A DNA stretch of 41,521 nt from contig DATIQN010000041.1 of the NCBI GenBank assembly GCA_035470785.1, positions 1 through 41,521 on the forward strand, in the 5' to 3' direction. This stretch comes from Croceibacterium_B sp035470785 (GTDB lineage: Bacteria; Pseudomonadota; Alphaproteobacteria; Sphingomonadales; Sphingomonadaceae). Made by a program: the position numbers and the translations under genes. The notes beneath the pieces are model-generated. The model had not been told where the DNA came from, searched no databases, and worked only from the letters and a program-made list of their open reading frames with translations. Positions 1-8,193 of this stretch are shown in pieces (the first letter of the stretch is position 1; each line of letters starts with the position of its first letter).

Positions 1-1238
1 TGGCCGGCACGACGGACCAGATCGTCTACCTCGAGGAAGGCGATGTCGTCGACATCGACCTGAACCGGGTGCGCATCGTCGACGCCGCGGGTGCCGACGT
101 GCAGCGAGCGGCGCAGACCGTGCAGGTGGGCACCGGCGCGGCCGAACTCGGCCCGTACCGCCACTTCATGCAGAAGGAGATCTTCGAGCAGCCGACCGTC
201 GTCGCGCAGACCTTGCGTAGCTATCTGCGCCCGCTCGAACAGGAAGTCGCGCTGCCGCAGATGGACTTCGACATCAGCGGCATCGACCGGATCACGATCG
301 TTGCCTGCGGCACGTCGTATTACGCAGGCATGGTCGCGAAGTACTGGTTTGAGCGGTTCGCGCGCGTTCCGGTCGACATCGATTTCGCCAGCGAGTTTCG
401 CTACCGCGACCCTGTGCTGCCGCGCGGGGGCCTAGCGCTGTTCATTTCACAGAGCGGGGAGACAGCGGACACGCTCGCCGCCTTGAGGCACTGCAAGGCC
501 GAGGGACAGACCATAGCCGTGGTCGTGAATGTCCCGACCAGCTCGATGGCGCGAGAAGCAGACTTGCTCCTGCCAACGCACGCAGGCCCAGAGATCGGTG
601 TCGCCAGCACCAAGGCGTTTACTTGCCAGCTCGCCGTCCTTGCGGCCCTCGCCGCGCATTTCTCTGTGCGCAAAGGACGCATGTCGCGCGAGGAGGAGGC
701 GGACATTGTGCGGCACCTGCTCGAGGCGCCGGCCGCGCTGAACGCCGCGCTTGCCCACGATGACGAGATCGCCGCGATGGCCCACCTTATCGCTCCGGCG
801 CGGGATGTGCTCTATTTGGGTCGCGGTCCCGATTTCCCGCTGGCGCTCGAAGGTGCGCTGAAGCTCAAGGAAATCAGCTACATCCATGCCGAAGGCTATG
901 CCTCAGGCGAGATGAAGCACGGACCGATTGCGCTGATTGACGAGGCGGTACCGGTGATCGTGCTCGCCCCGTCGGGACCGCTGTTCGAAAAGACCGTCTC
1001 GAACATGCAGGAAGTGCGCGCCCGGGGCGGCAAGGTCGTGCTGATATCCGATGCAGAGGGGCTTGCCGAAGCGGGCGAGGGGTGCCTTGCAACAATCGAG
1101 ATGCCGCGTGTCCACCCGCTGATTGCGCCCTTGGTCTATGCCGTGCCGGTCCAATTGTTGGCCTACCATGTGGCCGTCGCCAAAGGCACGGACGTCGACC
1201 AGCCAAGGAATCTCGCCAAGTCGGTGACTGTCGAATAA
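1..1238 (+). CDS. glmS: Glutamine--fructose-6-phosphate aminotransferase (isomerizing), 3' part
   Basis: Makes glucosamine-6-phosphate from fructose-6-phosphate and glutamine, the first step of UDP-GlcNAc synthesis for peptidoglycan and LPS; cytosolic. The window starts inside the gene: the open frame reads in from base 3 with the end of the N-terminal glutaminase domain (YLEEGDVVDI), so that domain and its catalytic Cys1 lie outside. The visible part carries the linker and two SIS sugar-isomerase domains: the first has the CGTSYYAGMVAKYWFE stretch and SQSGETADTL, the second has LGRGPDFPLALEGALKLKE and the EGYASGEMKHGP motif. It ends with the family's hallmark tail PRNLAKSVTVE, so the 3' end is intact. 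The next gene follows 51 bases later on the same strand. Identification is secure; only the 5' end is missing. Confidence 0.97.
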   Translation, partial: AGTTDQIVYLEEGDVVDIDLNRVRIVDAAGADVQRAAQTVQVGTGAAELGPYRHFMQKEIFEQPTVVAQTLRSYLRPLEQEVALPQMDFDISGIDRITIVACGTSYYAGMVAKYWFERFARVPVDIDFASEFRYRDPVLPRGGLALFISQSGETADTLAALRHCKAEGQTIAVVVNVPTSSMAREADLLLPTHAGPEIGVASTKAFTCQLAVLAALAAHFSVRKGRMSREEEADIVRHLLEAPAALNAALAHDDEIAAMAHLIAPARDVLYLGRGPDFPLALEGALKLKEISYIHAEGYASGEMKHGPIALIDEAVPVIVLAPSGPLFEKTVSNMQEVRARGGKVVLISDAEGLAEAGEGCLATIEMPRVHPLIAPLVYAVPVQLLAYHVAVAKGTDVDQPRNLAKSVTVE

Positions 1239-1289
1239 GGTTTCCGAATTCGATCGGGCCTGGTCCGGGGCTTTACGCTGTCTCAACCA

Positions 1290-3665
1290 TTGGCGGGTAG
1301 CCCGTTGGTCGTGACGGATGGCCCTTCCGACCTGCCCCAGCTGCCGCTGAAGCTGCCGCTGCTTGCGCTTATCGGTCTCAGCGAGCCTGAGCAGGGTGAC
1401 TGGGCGGCCATCCGCGCGCTTCAGTATGGCGCCATCCATCGGTTCGCGCCGGGCCGTGCAATAGCTCATGCGGTCGGGGTCATCCTCACGTTAAGCATCT
1501 TTTTCGGTAAGGTCCCACCGGTTTATCTGGCGATCTGGCCGTTGGCGGTCATGGCAGCGATGGGCAACTCGGTGCGTATCGACAAGAGCCTGGCCGATGT
1601 CGGTCGTTTGATGACGCGGCGCGACTTCTGGCACCAGGCGATGGGTGCCGCTGGGTCCGCGATGGTATGGGCCGTGCCATTGATCGCGTTCACGCCGTAC
1701 GGCGACAAGACCGACCACCTCGCCCTGTGGACGATCGTGGCCATGCTGATCGCGGGCAGCGCTTTCGTCATGGCGGCGGCACCGATGGCGGCGATCGTAT
1801 TCTCAACCATCACGGGAGTCGCCGCGCTCGTATCTTTCGCGCTGAACGACGATTGGACTTTCGCTGTCGTAGTGGCCGCGTTCAGCACCATCACGATCGG
1901 CGGCGCCCTCAACGTGGCGCGGACCTATCTGGCGGCGCAGATTGCCGAGGCGGGGGTCGTCGAGAAGAACGAAGTCGTCTCTTTGCTGCTGCGCGAATAC
2001 GAGGATAACGAAGCGGACTGGCTGTGGCAGGTCGACACGAATCGCCGCGTTCGCGGGGCGAGCGCCCGGTTCGCGTATGCCCTGGGCCGCGACGTCGCCG
2101 ATGTCGAAGGCGAATCCTTCATCAAGCTGATCGCTGGGGTGTCGTGGGAGAGCGGGCAATTCCCCGCGAGCCTCCACGACCTCGCGGAGCGGCTCAAGCG
2201 CCGCGAGAGCTTCTCCAACCTGCTGGTCCAGGTCGAAGTCGCCAGCGGCCGCCGCTGGTGGGAGATCTCGGGCACGCCGATGCGCGACGAGAAGGGCACG
2301 TTCATCGGATTCCGCGGGGTGGGCTCCGACGTTACCCAGCAGCGAGAATCGTCTGAGAAGATCGCCTACCTCGCGCGCTACGACACGCTGACCGGCCTGC
2401 CGAACCGCTTGATGGTCACCGAATCGCTCAAGGACGGGCTCAAGTACGCCGAGCAGTGGCGCACGCGCTGCGCATTCCTGATGATCGATCTCGACCGTTT
2501 CAAGGCGGTCAACGATTCGCTTGGCCACCAGATCGGCGACCAGTTGCTGGCGCAAGTCTCGCAGCGGCTCGAGGAACTCGCCAGCGACAACGAGATGTGC
2601 GGCCGGCTCGGCGGTGACGAGTTCGCGGTGGTCATTCGCGATTCGTCGGATCGCAGGGCGGTCGCCAATTTCGCCGAGCGGGTGATCCAGGCGCTGTCGC
2701 AGCCTTACGACGTCGAGAACCATAAGCTATACATAGGCGCCAGCGTCGGCTCCGCGATAGGGCCGCGCGATGGCACCACGGTCGAGGCGCTCATGCGCAA
2801 TGCCGACCTCGCGCTCTATCGAGCCAAGGACGCCGGCGGCGGCGAGCATTGCGTGTACGAACCGACGCTGCACGCCGAGGCCGAGGAGCGCCGCCAGCTC
2901 GAATCGTCGCTGCGTTTCGCCACGGACAAGGGCGAGCTTCTCCTGAACTTCCAGCCCGTTGTCGACTCGCGCCGCGAAAACGTGGTCGCGTTCGAGGCGC
3001 TGGTCCGCTGGCAAAGCCCGGAGCATGGCTTCATCAGCCCGGCCAAGTTCATTCCGCTCGCCGAGGACACGCGGCTGATAGTGCCGATCGGCGAATGGGT
3101 CATGCGCGAGGCGTGCCGCCAGGCGGTGGCGTGGCCCGACTCGATCAAGGTTTCGGTCAACGTATCGGGCGAGCAACTGCTCGAGCCGGGCTTTTCGCAT
3201 ACAGTCGTGCGCGCCCTGTCCGACAGCGGCCTGCCGGCCAACCGGCTCGAGGTCGAGGTGACCGAGAGCATCTTCGTGCGCGACGCGCAGATCGCGCGGC
3301 AGGCGCTCGAGGAGATCATGGCGCTCGGCTGCACGATCGCGCTCGACGACTTCGGCACCGGCTATTCCTCGCTCGGCTACCTGAGGGCGATCCGCTTCTC
3401 GACCATCAAGATCGACCGCAGCTTCGTCCAGGGCGCGGCCCAGAAGAGCCCCGAAAGCGTCGCCATCATCCGCGCCGTTGTGGCGATGTGCGAGAGCCTC
3501 GAGATGACCACCACCGCCGAGGGCGTCGAGACCGCGGCCGAGGCGGCGATGATCCGCGACATGGGCTGCACCAAGATCCAGGGCTACTACTTCGGCCGCC
3601 CGATGCCGGCCGCCGAGGCCCTCGCGGTCGCCCAGCGCAGCAGCCAAGGCCGCGTCGCGGCCTAA
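1290..3665 (+). CDS. Membrane PAS-GGDEF-EAL protein (c-di-GMP turnover)
   Basis: Predicted to make and/or degrade cyclic di-GMP at the inner membrane. About 791 residues. The N-terminal half has five to six hydrophobic segments (about 57-75, 78-92, 117-135, 146-170, 172-185, 190-207). A PAS-like sensor region follows (about 240-350, WLWQVDTNRRVRGAS to GVGSDVTQQRE), then a GGDEF domain with an intact GGDEF signature at 441-445 (active-site half of a diguanylate cyclase), then an EAL domain (EALVRW at 569-574, DDFGTGYSSL downstream, C-terminal EGVET). Both catalytic signatures are present, so it may be bifunctional; which activity dominates cannot be read from sequence. The start is uncertain: TTG at 1290 gives the longest frame, GTG at 1311 is an alternative, and no clear Shine-Dalgarno precedes either. 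The stop codon overlaps the stop of convergent purQ by three bases. Confidence 0.93.
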   Translation: MAGSPLVVTDGPSDLPQLPLKLPLLALIGLSEPEQGDWAAIRALQYGAIHRFAPGRAIAHAVGVILTLSIFFGKVPPVYLAIWPLAVMAAMGNSVRIDKSLADVGRLMTRRDFWHQAMGAAGSAMVWAVPLIAFTPYGDKTDHLALWTIVAMLIAGSAFVMAAAPMAAIVFSTITGVAALVSFALNDDWTFAVVVAAFSTITIGGALNVARTYLAAQIAEAGVVEKNEVVSLLLREYEDNEADWLWQVDTNRRVRGASARFAYALGRDVADVEGESFIKLIAGVSWESGQFPASLHDLAERLKRRESFSNLLVQVEVASGRRWWEISGTPMRDEKGTFIGFRGVGSDVTQQRESSEKIAYLARYDTLTGLPNRLMVTESLKDGLKYAEQWRTRCAFLMIDLDRFKAVNDSLGHQIGDQLLAQVSQRLEELASDNEMCGRLGGDEFAVVIRDSSDRRAVANFAERVIQALSQPYDVENHKLYIGASVGSAIGPRDGTTVEALMRNADLALYRAKDAGGGEHCVYEPTLHAEAEERRQLESSLRFATDKGELLLNFQPVVDSRRENVVAFEALVRWQSPEHGFISPAKFIPLAEDTRLIVPIGEWVMREACRQAVAWPDSIKVSVNVSGEQLLEPGFSHTVVRALSDSGLPANRLEVEVTESIFVRDAQIARQALEEIMALGCTIALDDFGTGYSSLGYLRAIRFSTIKIDRSFVQGAAQKSPESVAIIRAVVAMCESLEMTTTAEGVETAAEAAMIRDMGCTKIQGYYFGRPMPAAEALAVAQRSSQGRVAA

Positions 3666-4339
3666 GCCGTAACCAGGGCCTTTACGGCGCTTTCGAACAA
3701 TGCCCGCCCGTCGGTCCCGCCGAGCTCGGGCTCAATCGCGCGTTCCGGGTGGGGCATCATGCCGAGCACGTTGCCGGCGCCGTTGAGCACCCCGGCGATA
3801 CCCCGCTGCGACCCGTTGACCTCCTCGCCGTAGCGAAACGCCACTCGGCCTTCGCCTTCGAGCCGGTCGAGCGTCGCCTCATCGGCGAAATAGTTGCCAT
3901 CGTGGTGCGCCACCGGAAGGCGGATCGTCTCGCCTGCCTCGTAGCCCGCGGTGAACAGCGACTGGCTGTTCGCGACCGTCAGCGGCACCGTGCGGCAAAC
4001 GAAGGTGAGCTGCCCGTTGCGCATCAGTGCGCCCGGCAGCAACCCGCTCTCGGTCAGCACCTGGAAGCCGTTGCATACGCCGAGCACCGGCACGCCCCGG
4101 TTCGCCGCCTCGACCACCGCGCGCACGATCGGGCTGCGTGCAGCTATCGCTCCGCAACGCAAGTAGTCGCCGTAGGAGAAGCCGCCCGGAAGGCCGATGA
4201 AGTCGAGCCGCTCGGGCAGCTCGGCATCGCCGTGCCATACGCGGATCGCCGGAGAGCCCGAGACCTTCTCCAGCGCCACCGCGAGGTCGCGGTCGCAGTT
4301 CGATCCGGGGAATGTCACGACTGCCGCACGGAACGTCAT
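3662..4339 (-). CDS. purQ: Phosphoribosylformylglycinamidine synthase, glutaminase subunit PurQ
   Basis: Supplies ammonia from glutamine to the FGAM synthase complex (PurL/PurQ/PurS) in step 4 of purine synthesis; cytosolic. 225 residues, the usual size for a stand-alone PurQ. It begins MTFRAAVVTFPGSNCDRD, the typical PurQ opening; a longer upstream frame exists but is non-homologous. Class I amidotransferase features are visible: the oxyanion/nucleophile segment LGVCNGFQVLTE with the catalytic Cys, the HHDGNY segment, and the catalytic His/Glu in MMPHPERA. The start codon shares its A with the TGA of upstream purS (TGATG), so the two are translationally coupled. purL is not in the window. 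The 3' end overlaps the stop of the convergent GGDEF-EAL gene. Confidence 0.97.
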   Translation of the reverse strand: MTFRAAVVTFPGSNCDRDLAVALEKVSGSPAIRVWHGDAELPERLDFIGLPGGFSYGDYLRCGAIAARSPIVRAVVEAANRGVPVLGVCNGFQVLTESGLLPGALMRNGQLTFVCRTVPLTVANSQSLFTAGYEAGETIRLPVAHHDGNYFADEATLDRLEGEGRVAFRYGEEVNGSQRGIAGVLNGAGNVLGMMPHPERAIEPELGGTDGRALFESAVKALVTA

Positions 4340-4578
4340 CACGCCGTCTCCAGCTTCTCGATCCGGTAGTTTTCGATGACCATGTTGGCGAGCAGCTTTT
4401 CGCACATCTCGCGCAGCGCTTCGTCGGTGGTGCCGTCGGCGACGTCGAGTTCGATCATTCGCCCAACGCGGACGTCGTGCACGCCGCCGAAGCCGAGCCC
4501 TTCGAGCGCACGGTGAACCGCGCGCCCTTGCGGGTCGAGTACCCCGGGCTTGAGGCTGACGAACACGCGGACCTTCAT
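4339..4578 (-). CDS. purS: Phosphoribosylformylglycinamidine synthase subunit PurS
   Basis: Small structural subunit that bridges PurL and PurQ in the multi-part FGAM synthase found in alphaproteobacteria and Gram-positives. 79 residues, matching the family. It begins MKVRVFVSLKPGVLDPQG, the PurS signature, and contains the conserved RAVHRALEGLGFGGVHDVRVGR segment. The ATG at 4578 was chosen over an in-frame ATG at 4662 because the extra 28 residues are unlike the family and a GAAAGG sequence lies a suitable distance upstream of 4578. First gene of a purS-purQ unit. The 229 bases upstream, to 4807, carry no gene I can recognise and should hold the promoter. Confidence 0.95.
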   Translation of the reverse strand: MKVRVFVSLKPGVLDPQGRAVHRALEGLGFGGVHDVRVGRMIELDVADGTTDEALREMCEKLLANMVIENYRIEKLETA

Positions 4579-4807
4579 CGGCTGGCCTTTCGGGAAGAGC
4601 GGAGGACTCGCGCGGAGCCTATGGCGATTGCAGCCGCGCGGGACAAGGGGGGCGCCCGGCAAAGTTGACGAAGGTCACGGAGCGTCGCGGGATTTTCTCG
4701 AAAGTCGCACGTGTGACACATCGTAACTTTCCCGCCTGGCCGTGATTCGAAAAGGGGCGAGGGGAACGTATCCAGAACACGGGGTGTAGGAAAGGTGTTT
4801 TGCGCTT

Positions 4808-6151
4808 TTATCCGGCGACGAGGCGGTAGCCAACGGCCGGCTCGTTGAGGATCAGCTCGGGCGCGGTCGCATCGCGCTCCAACTTCTGCCGCAGCGCGCG
4901 GATGGCGACGCGCAGGTATTCGATCTGGTCTTCCTGCGCCGGGCCCCAGACTGCGCGCAGCAGGTGCGCGTGCGTCAACACGCGTCCGGCCTGCTTGGCC
5001 AGTTCGGCCAGCACGGCATACTCCTTGGGCGTCAGGTGTACGTCCGCGCCATCCCGGCGCACCGAGCGTTGGTGCAGATCGATCGTAAGCGGCCCGACGA
5101 CGATGGGCTTCTGCTCCGATCCGGGGCTGAGGTCGACGAGGTTGTCGATATAGCGGTCGAGCTTGGCGGTTTCCGAGGCCACCGTCGAAACCAGCGCCTT
5201 GTCCGCCCCGCCGTCTCGCTTCAGCGCGCGGACCGCGCTCATCACGGCCGTCAGGCGCGGCTTCACGTCTTCCCCGATCGTCGCCAGCAGCGCCGAGCGC
5301 AGGCTGTCGCGCTCGCGCAGCGCGGCAAACTCGCGCGCCTCGCGTTCGAGCCGCGCGCGTTCGAGCGCCAGCGCGACCTGGTCGAGCAGGTTTCCCAGCA
5401 GCGGAAGCTGGTCAGCTTCGACCGGCGGCATGCCGTCGTCGCGCGCCAGGCCGGCGGCGGCGATCACCGCTTGGTGCGAAGCGACCGGCTGGAACTGCCA
5501 GTCGGCGAGATTGACCCGCTTGACCCCGCGGCCTGACGGTTCGCCGGTGTTGAGCGTCAGTGCCGCCGCCGCAAGGTCGCTCGGCGCGAGCGCGGTGTTC
5601 GCCGGCGCGCTCGCCATGACGCGCGGATTGTCGCGACCGGTGACCAGGACCGCGTTGCACCTGAAAAGCCCGGACAGTTCCTGCACCGCCAGCGCGGCGA
5701 TTTCCTGCTCGCCGCTCGATGACAGCAGCCGCCGCGCCAGCCCCGCAATCGTCGCGTTGCGCCCGGCATGGGCTTCGGCGAGGCGGGCCTGTTCGCGCAT
5801 CGAGCCGGCGAGATGGCTGGTGACCAGCGCGACCGCGAACAGCACGATCACCGTCACAAGGTCGGCCGAACTGTAGACCAGCAGGGTCCGGTAGGGCGCG
5901 GTGAAGAAGTAGTTGTAGGCGAGCGTCGAGACGACCGCCGCGACCAGCGCCGGCCGCAGTCCGAAGAACGCCGCGGCCGCCAGCACCGGGGGAATGAACA
6001 GCAGGACGACCGGGCCATTGCCCCAACGCGGCGCGATCGGCAGTCCCACCACGGTCGCAATGGCGACGAACGCCAGCGCGCCCGCGTATCCGGGCAAACC
6101 GGACGCGAGCCCGCGCGGTCGAGGATCCGAGGCAGACATGGTGGTCGTCAT
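4808..6151 (-). CDS. Membrane one-component regulator: KdpD-type sensor fused to KdpE-type winged helix
   Basis: 447 residues; appears to be a membrane-anchored transcription factor sensing what KdpD senses (potassium/osmotic state). Order seen: four hydrophobic segments in about 22-116 with the KdpD/DUF4118 hallmark YNYFFTAPYRTLLV at 79-92; a GAF-like region about 130-265; a KdpD-like H-box region 281-343 (RDSLRSALLATIGEDVKPRL), in which the phospho-accepting His position is Glu294 and the following TP is changed; no ATPase domain; then a complete OmpR/KdpE-type winged helix 349-447 (VHLTPKEYAVLAELA, VLTHAHLLRAVWGP, RQKLERD, GYRL). The N-terminal KdpD Walker/USP part is also absent. It is transcribed away from kup across 119 bases. 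Kinase activity looks impossible, so signalling by conformational change is inferred. An alternative start is ATG 6139. The domain reading is strong; the regulated target is inference. Confidence 0.9.
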   Translation of the reverse strand: MTTTMSASDPRPRGLASGLPGYAGALAFVAIATVVGLPIAPRWGNGPVVLLFIPPVLAAAAFFGLRPALVAAVVSTLAYNYFFTAPYRTLLVYSSADLVTVIVLFAVALVTSHLAGSMREQARLAEAHAGRNATIAGLARRLLSSSGEQEIAALAVQELSGLFRCNAVLVTGRDNPRVMASAPANTALAPSDLAAAALTLNTGEPSGRGVKRVNLADWQFQPVASHQAVIAAAGLARDDGMPPVEADQLPLLGNLLDQVALALERARLEREAREFAALRERDSLRSALLATIGEDVKPRLTAVMSAVRALKRDGGADKALVSTVASETAKLDRYIDNLVDLSPGSEQKPIVVGPLTIDLHQRSVRRDGADVHLTPKEYAVLAELAKQAGRVLTHAHLLRAVWGPAQEDQIEYLRVAIRALRQKLERDATAPELILNEPAVGYRLVAG

Positions 6152-6165
6152 CTAGTGACAGACTG

Positions 6166-6175
6166 CGTCCGGACG
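6166..6175. promoter_or_regulatory. Perfect 10-bp palindrome between the regulator and kup
   Basis: CGTCCGGACG lies 15 bases upstream of the regulator start and 96 bases upstream of kup, inside the only 119-base divergent control region of the pair. It could be an operator for the winged-helix domain or for another dimeric regulator. A GC-rich palindrome of this length can occur by chance in this genome, and OmpR-type proteins more often bind direct repeats, so the call is weak. Confidence 0.25.
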
Positions 6176-6270
6176 GCGGTTACGTCGAGTGGGAAATCTA
6201 CGGATAGGATCGCGCTCTCCACGAAGATACCGTCGAATCCCCATGGAAACTTTATGAGCATCACGCCCAC

Positions 6271-8193
6271 ATGGCTGCCATGACCTCAGTCAGTATTGCG
6301 CCGCCGGTTGCCGGCGCCGTTCCCGTCGCGCATCATCCGAGCGGCCAGGCCGCGCTAACGCTCGGCGCGCTCGGCGTTGTCTTCGGCGACATCGGCACCA
6401 GCCCGCTCTATGCGCTCCAGGCGACGCTCGATCCGCGCTACCATCTCGGCATCGACGTGACCGACCTTTACGGTATCGTCAGCCTGATCTTCTGGGCGTT
6501 CGTGTTCGTGGTGACGATCAAGTACGTCTTCATCGTCATGCGCTGCGACAATCGCGGGGAGGGCGGCAGCCTCGCGCTATACGCGCTGATCCAGCGCAGC
6601 CTGGGCGCGGCGGCGCCGCAACGCTGGCTGCTGGCCGGCGCGCTGTTTGCGACCGCGCTGTTCTTCGCCGACGCGATGCTGACGCCGGCGATCTCGGTGA
6701 TCTCGGCGGTCGAAGGCCTCGGAGTCGTCAGCGCCGATTTCCAGCCGTATATAGTAGGGATTGCGATGGCGATCCTGCTCGGCCTGTTCGCCATCCAGAA
6801 GAACGGCACCGAACGCGTCGGCAAGTGGTTCGGGCCGATCATGATGATCTACTTCGTGGCGATTGCCGCGATGGGCGTGCAGCACATCGCCGGGCACCCG
6901 CAGGTCTTCCTGGCGCTCAGCCCGGTGTACATCTGGGGCTTCTTCGCGGCCCACCCGCTCTATTCCTTCCTCTCGCTGGGCGCGGTGATCTACGCGGTCA
7001 CGGGCACCGAAGCGCTCTACGCCGACATGGGCCATTTCGGGCGCAAGCCGATTACCGCGGCGTGGCTCTACATCGTCGTCCCCGCGCTGATGCTCAACTA
7101 CATGGGCCAGGCCGCGATGCTCATCCAGCATCCCGAATTCGTCGACAATCCGTTCTTCCACATGGTCCCGCGCGCGCTGACGATTCCCCTGCTGGTGATC
7201 GCGACGCTGGCGACGATCATCGCCAGCCAGGCGGTCATCTCGGGGGCGTTCTCGGTCACGCAGCAGGCGATCCAGCTCGGCTTCATCCCGCGAATGCGCA
7301 TCCTGCACACCTCGTCGCGCGCAAAGGGGCAGATCTACCTGCCGGCCATCAACTGGGCGCTGGCGGCGATGATCGCGCTGCTGGTCGCCACGTTCAAGCA
7401 CTCGGCGGCGATGCTGCCGGCCTATGGGCTCGCGGTCGTCGGCACGATGCTGATCACCACGCTGATGCAGTACGTGGTGGTGTTCCGCATCTGGAAGCGG
7501 CCGCTGTGGCAGGGTGCGATCGGCTTTGCGGTGTTCGTCACCGTGGACATGATCTTCCTCGCCTCGGGCGTCACCAAGCTGTTCGAGGGCGCGTGGTTCC
7601 CGATCGCGGTCGGCCTCATCATCTTCACGCTGCTGACCACCTGGGCGACCGGGCGTAGGCTGATGCGCGAGCGGCTCGAGGAGACCTCGCTGCCGCTGCC
7701 AGTGTTCATCAAGTCGGCCGCGCATTCGGCGCACCGCGTGCGCGGCACGGCGGTTTTCCTTTCGGCCTCGCCCGACGCCATTCCCTCGGCATTGCTGCAC
7801 AACCTCAAGCACAACCAGGTGTTGCACGACCGCGTGCTGATCCTGACTGTGCAGGTCGAGGACGTTCCCTACAGCGACCGCGCGACCCGCCTGGAAGCGC
7901 ACGACGCCGGCAACGGGTTCTACCGGGTGATCCTGCACTACGGCTTCATGGAAGACGTCGACATCCCGCACGACCTCGCGCAGCTGAAGGGCATCGGCGA
8001 GCCGTTCGACATGATGCGCACCAGCTTCTTCCTCGGCCGGCAGAAGCTGATCCCCTCGAAGGAACAACCCGGTATGGCGATCTGGCGCGAGCGCCTGTTC
8101 GCCTGGATGAGCAAGAGCTCGGAGAGCGCAATGGAATACTTCAAGCTGCCGGTGAACCGCGTGGTCGAACTGGGCAGCCAGCTGCAGATTTAG
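6271..8193 (+). CDS. kup: Low-affinity potassium transporter Kup
   Basis: Proton-coupled K+ uptake permease of the inner membrane (KUP/HAK/KT family). 640 residues, a little longer than the E. coli protein. The family signature GVVFGDIGTSPLYALQ is near residue 35, followed by about twelve hydrophobic segments (for example KNGTERVGKWFGPIMMIYF, ITGTEALYADMGHFG-like segment around 245-260, and GAFSVTQQAIQLGFIPRMRI) and a soluble C-terminal domain from about 460. ATG 6271 is the first usable start; ATG 6280 is an alternative and neither has a good Shine-Dalgarno. It is divergent from the KdpD/KdpE-like fusion regulator, which makes it the most likely target of that regulator. Its 3' end overlaps the convergent M16 protease gene by 53 bases. 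Confidence 0.96.
   Translation: MAAMTSVSIAPPVAGAVPVAHHPSGQAALTLGALGVVFGDIGTSPLYALQATLDPRYHLGIDVTDLYGIVSLIFWAFVFVVTIKYVFIVMRCDNRGEGGSLALYALIQRSLGAAAPQRWLLAGALFATALFFADAMLTPAISVISAVEGLGVVSADFQPYIVGIAMAILLGLFAIQKNGTERVGKWFGPIMMIYFVAIAAMGVQHIAGHPQVFLALSPVYIWGFFAAHPLYSFLSLGAVIYAVTGTEALYADMGHFGRKPITAAWLYIVVPALMLNYMGQAAMLIQHPEFVDNPFFHMVPRALTIPLLVIATLATIIASQAVISGAFSVTQQAIQLGFIPRMRILHTSSRAKGQIYLPAINWALAAMIALLVATFKHSAAMLPAYGLAVVGTMLITTLMQYVVVFRIWKRPLWQGAIGFAVFVTVDMIFLASGVTKLFEGAWFPIAVGLIIFTLLTTWATGRRLMRERLEETSLPLPVFIKSAAHSAHRVRGTAVFLSASPDAIPSALLHNLKHNQVLHDRVLILTVQVEDVPYSDRATRLEAHDAGNGFYRVILHYGFMEDVDIPHDLAQLKGIGEPFDMMRTSFFLGRQKLIPSKEQPGMAIWRERLFAWMSKSSESAMEYFKLPVNRVVELGSQLQI

Noticed and set aside
6243..6270. 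Similarity of the kup leader to the E. coli KdpE box
   Set aside because: Only a short AT-rich patch agrees; not enough to claim a KdpE-type site.
6577..8067. Open frame of 496 codons antisense to kup
   Set aside because: Arg/Asp/His-rich low-complexity translation with no domain, lying exactly opposite a well-matched kup; a typical GC-rich shadow.
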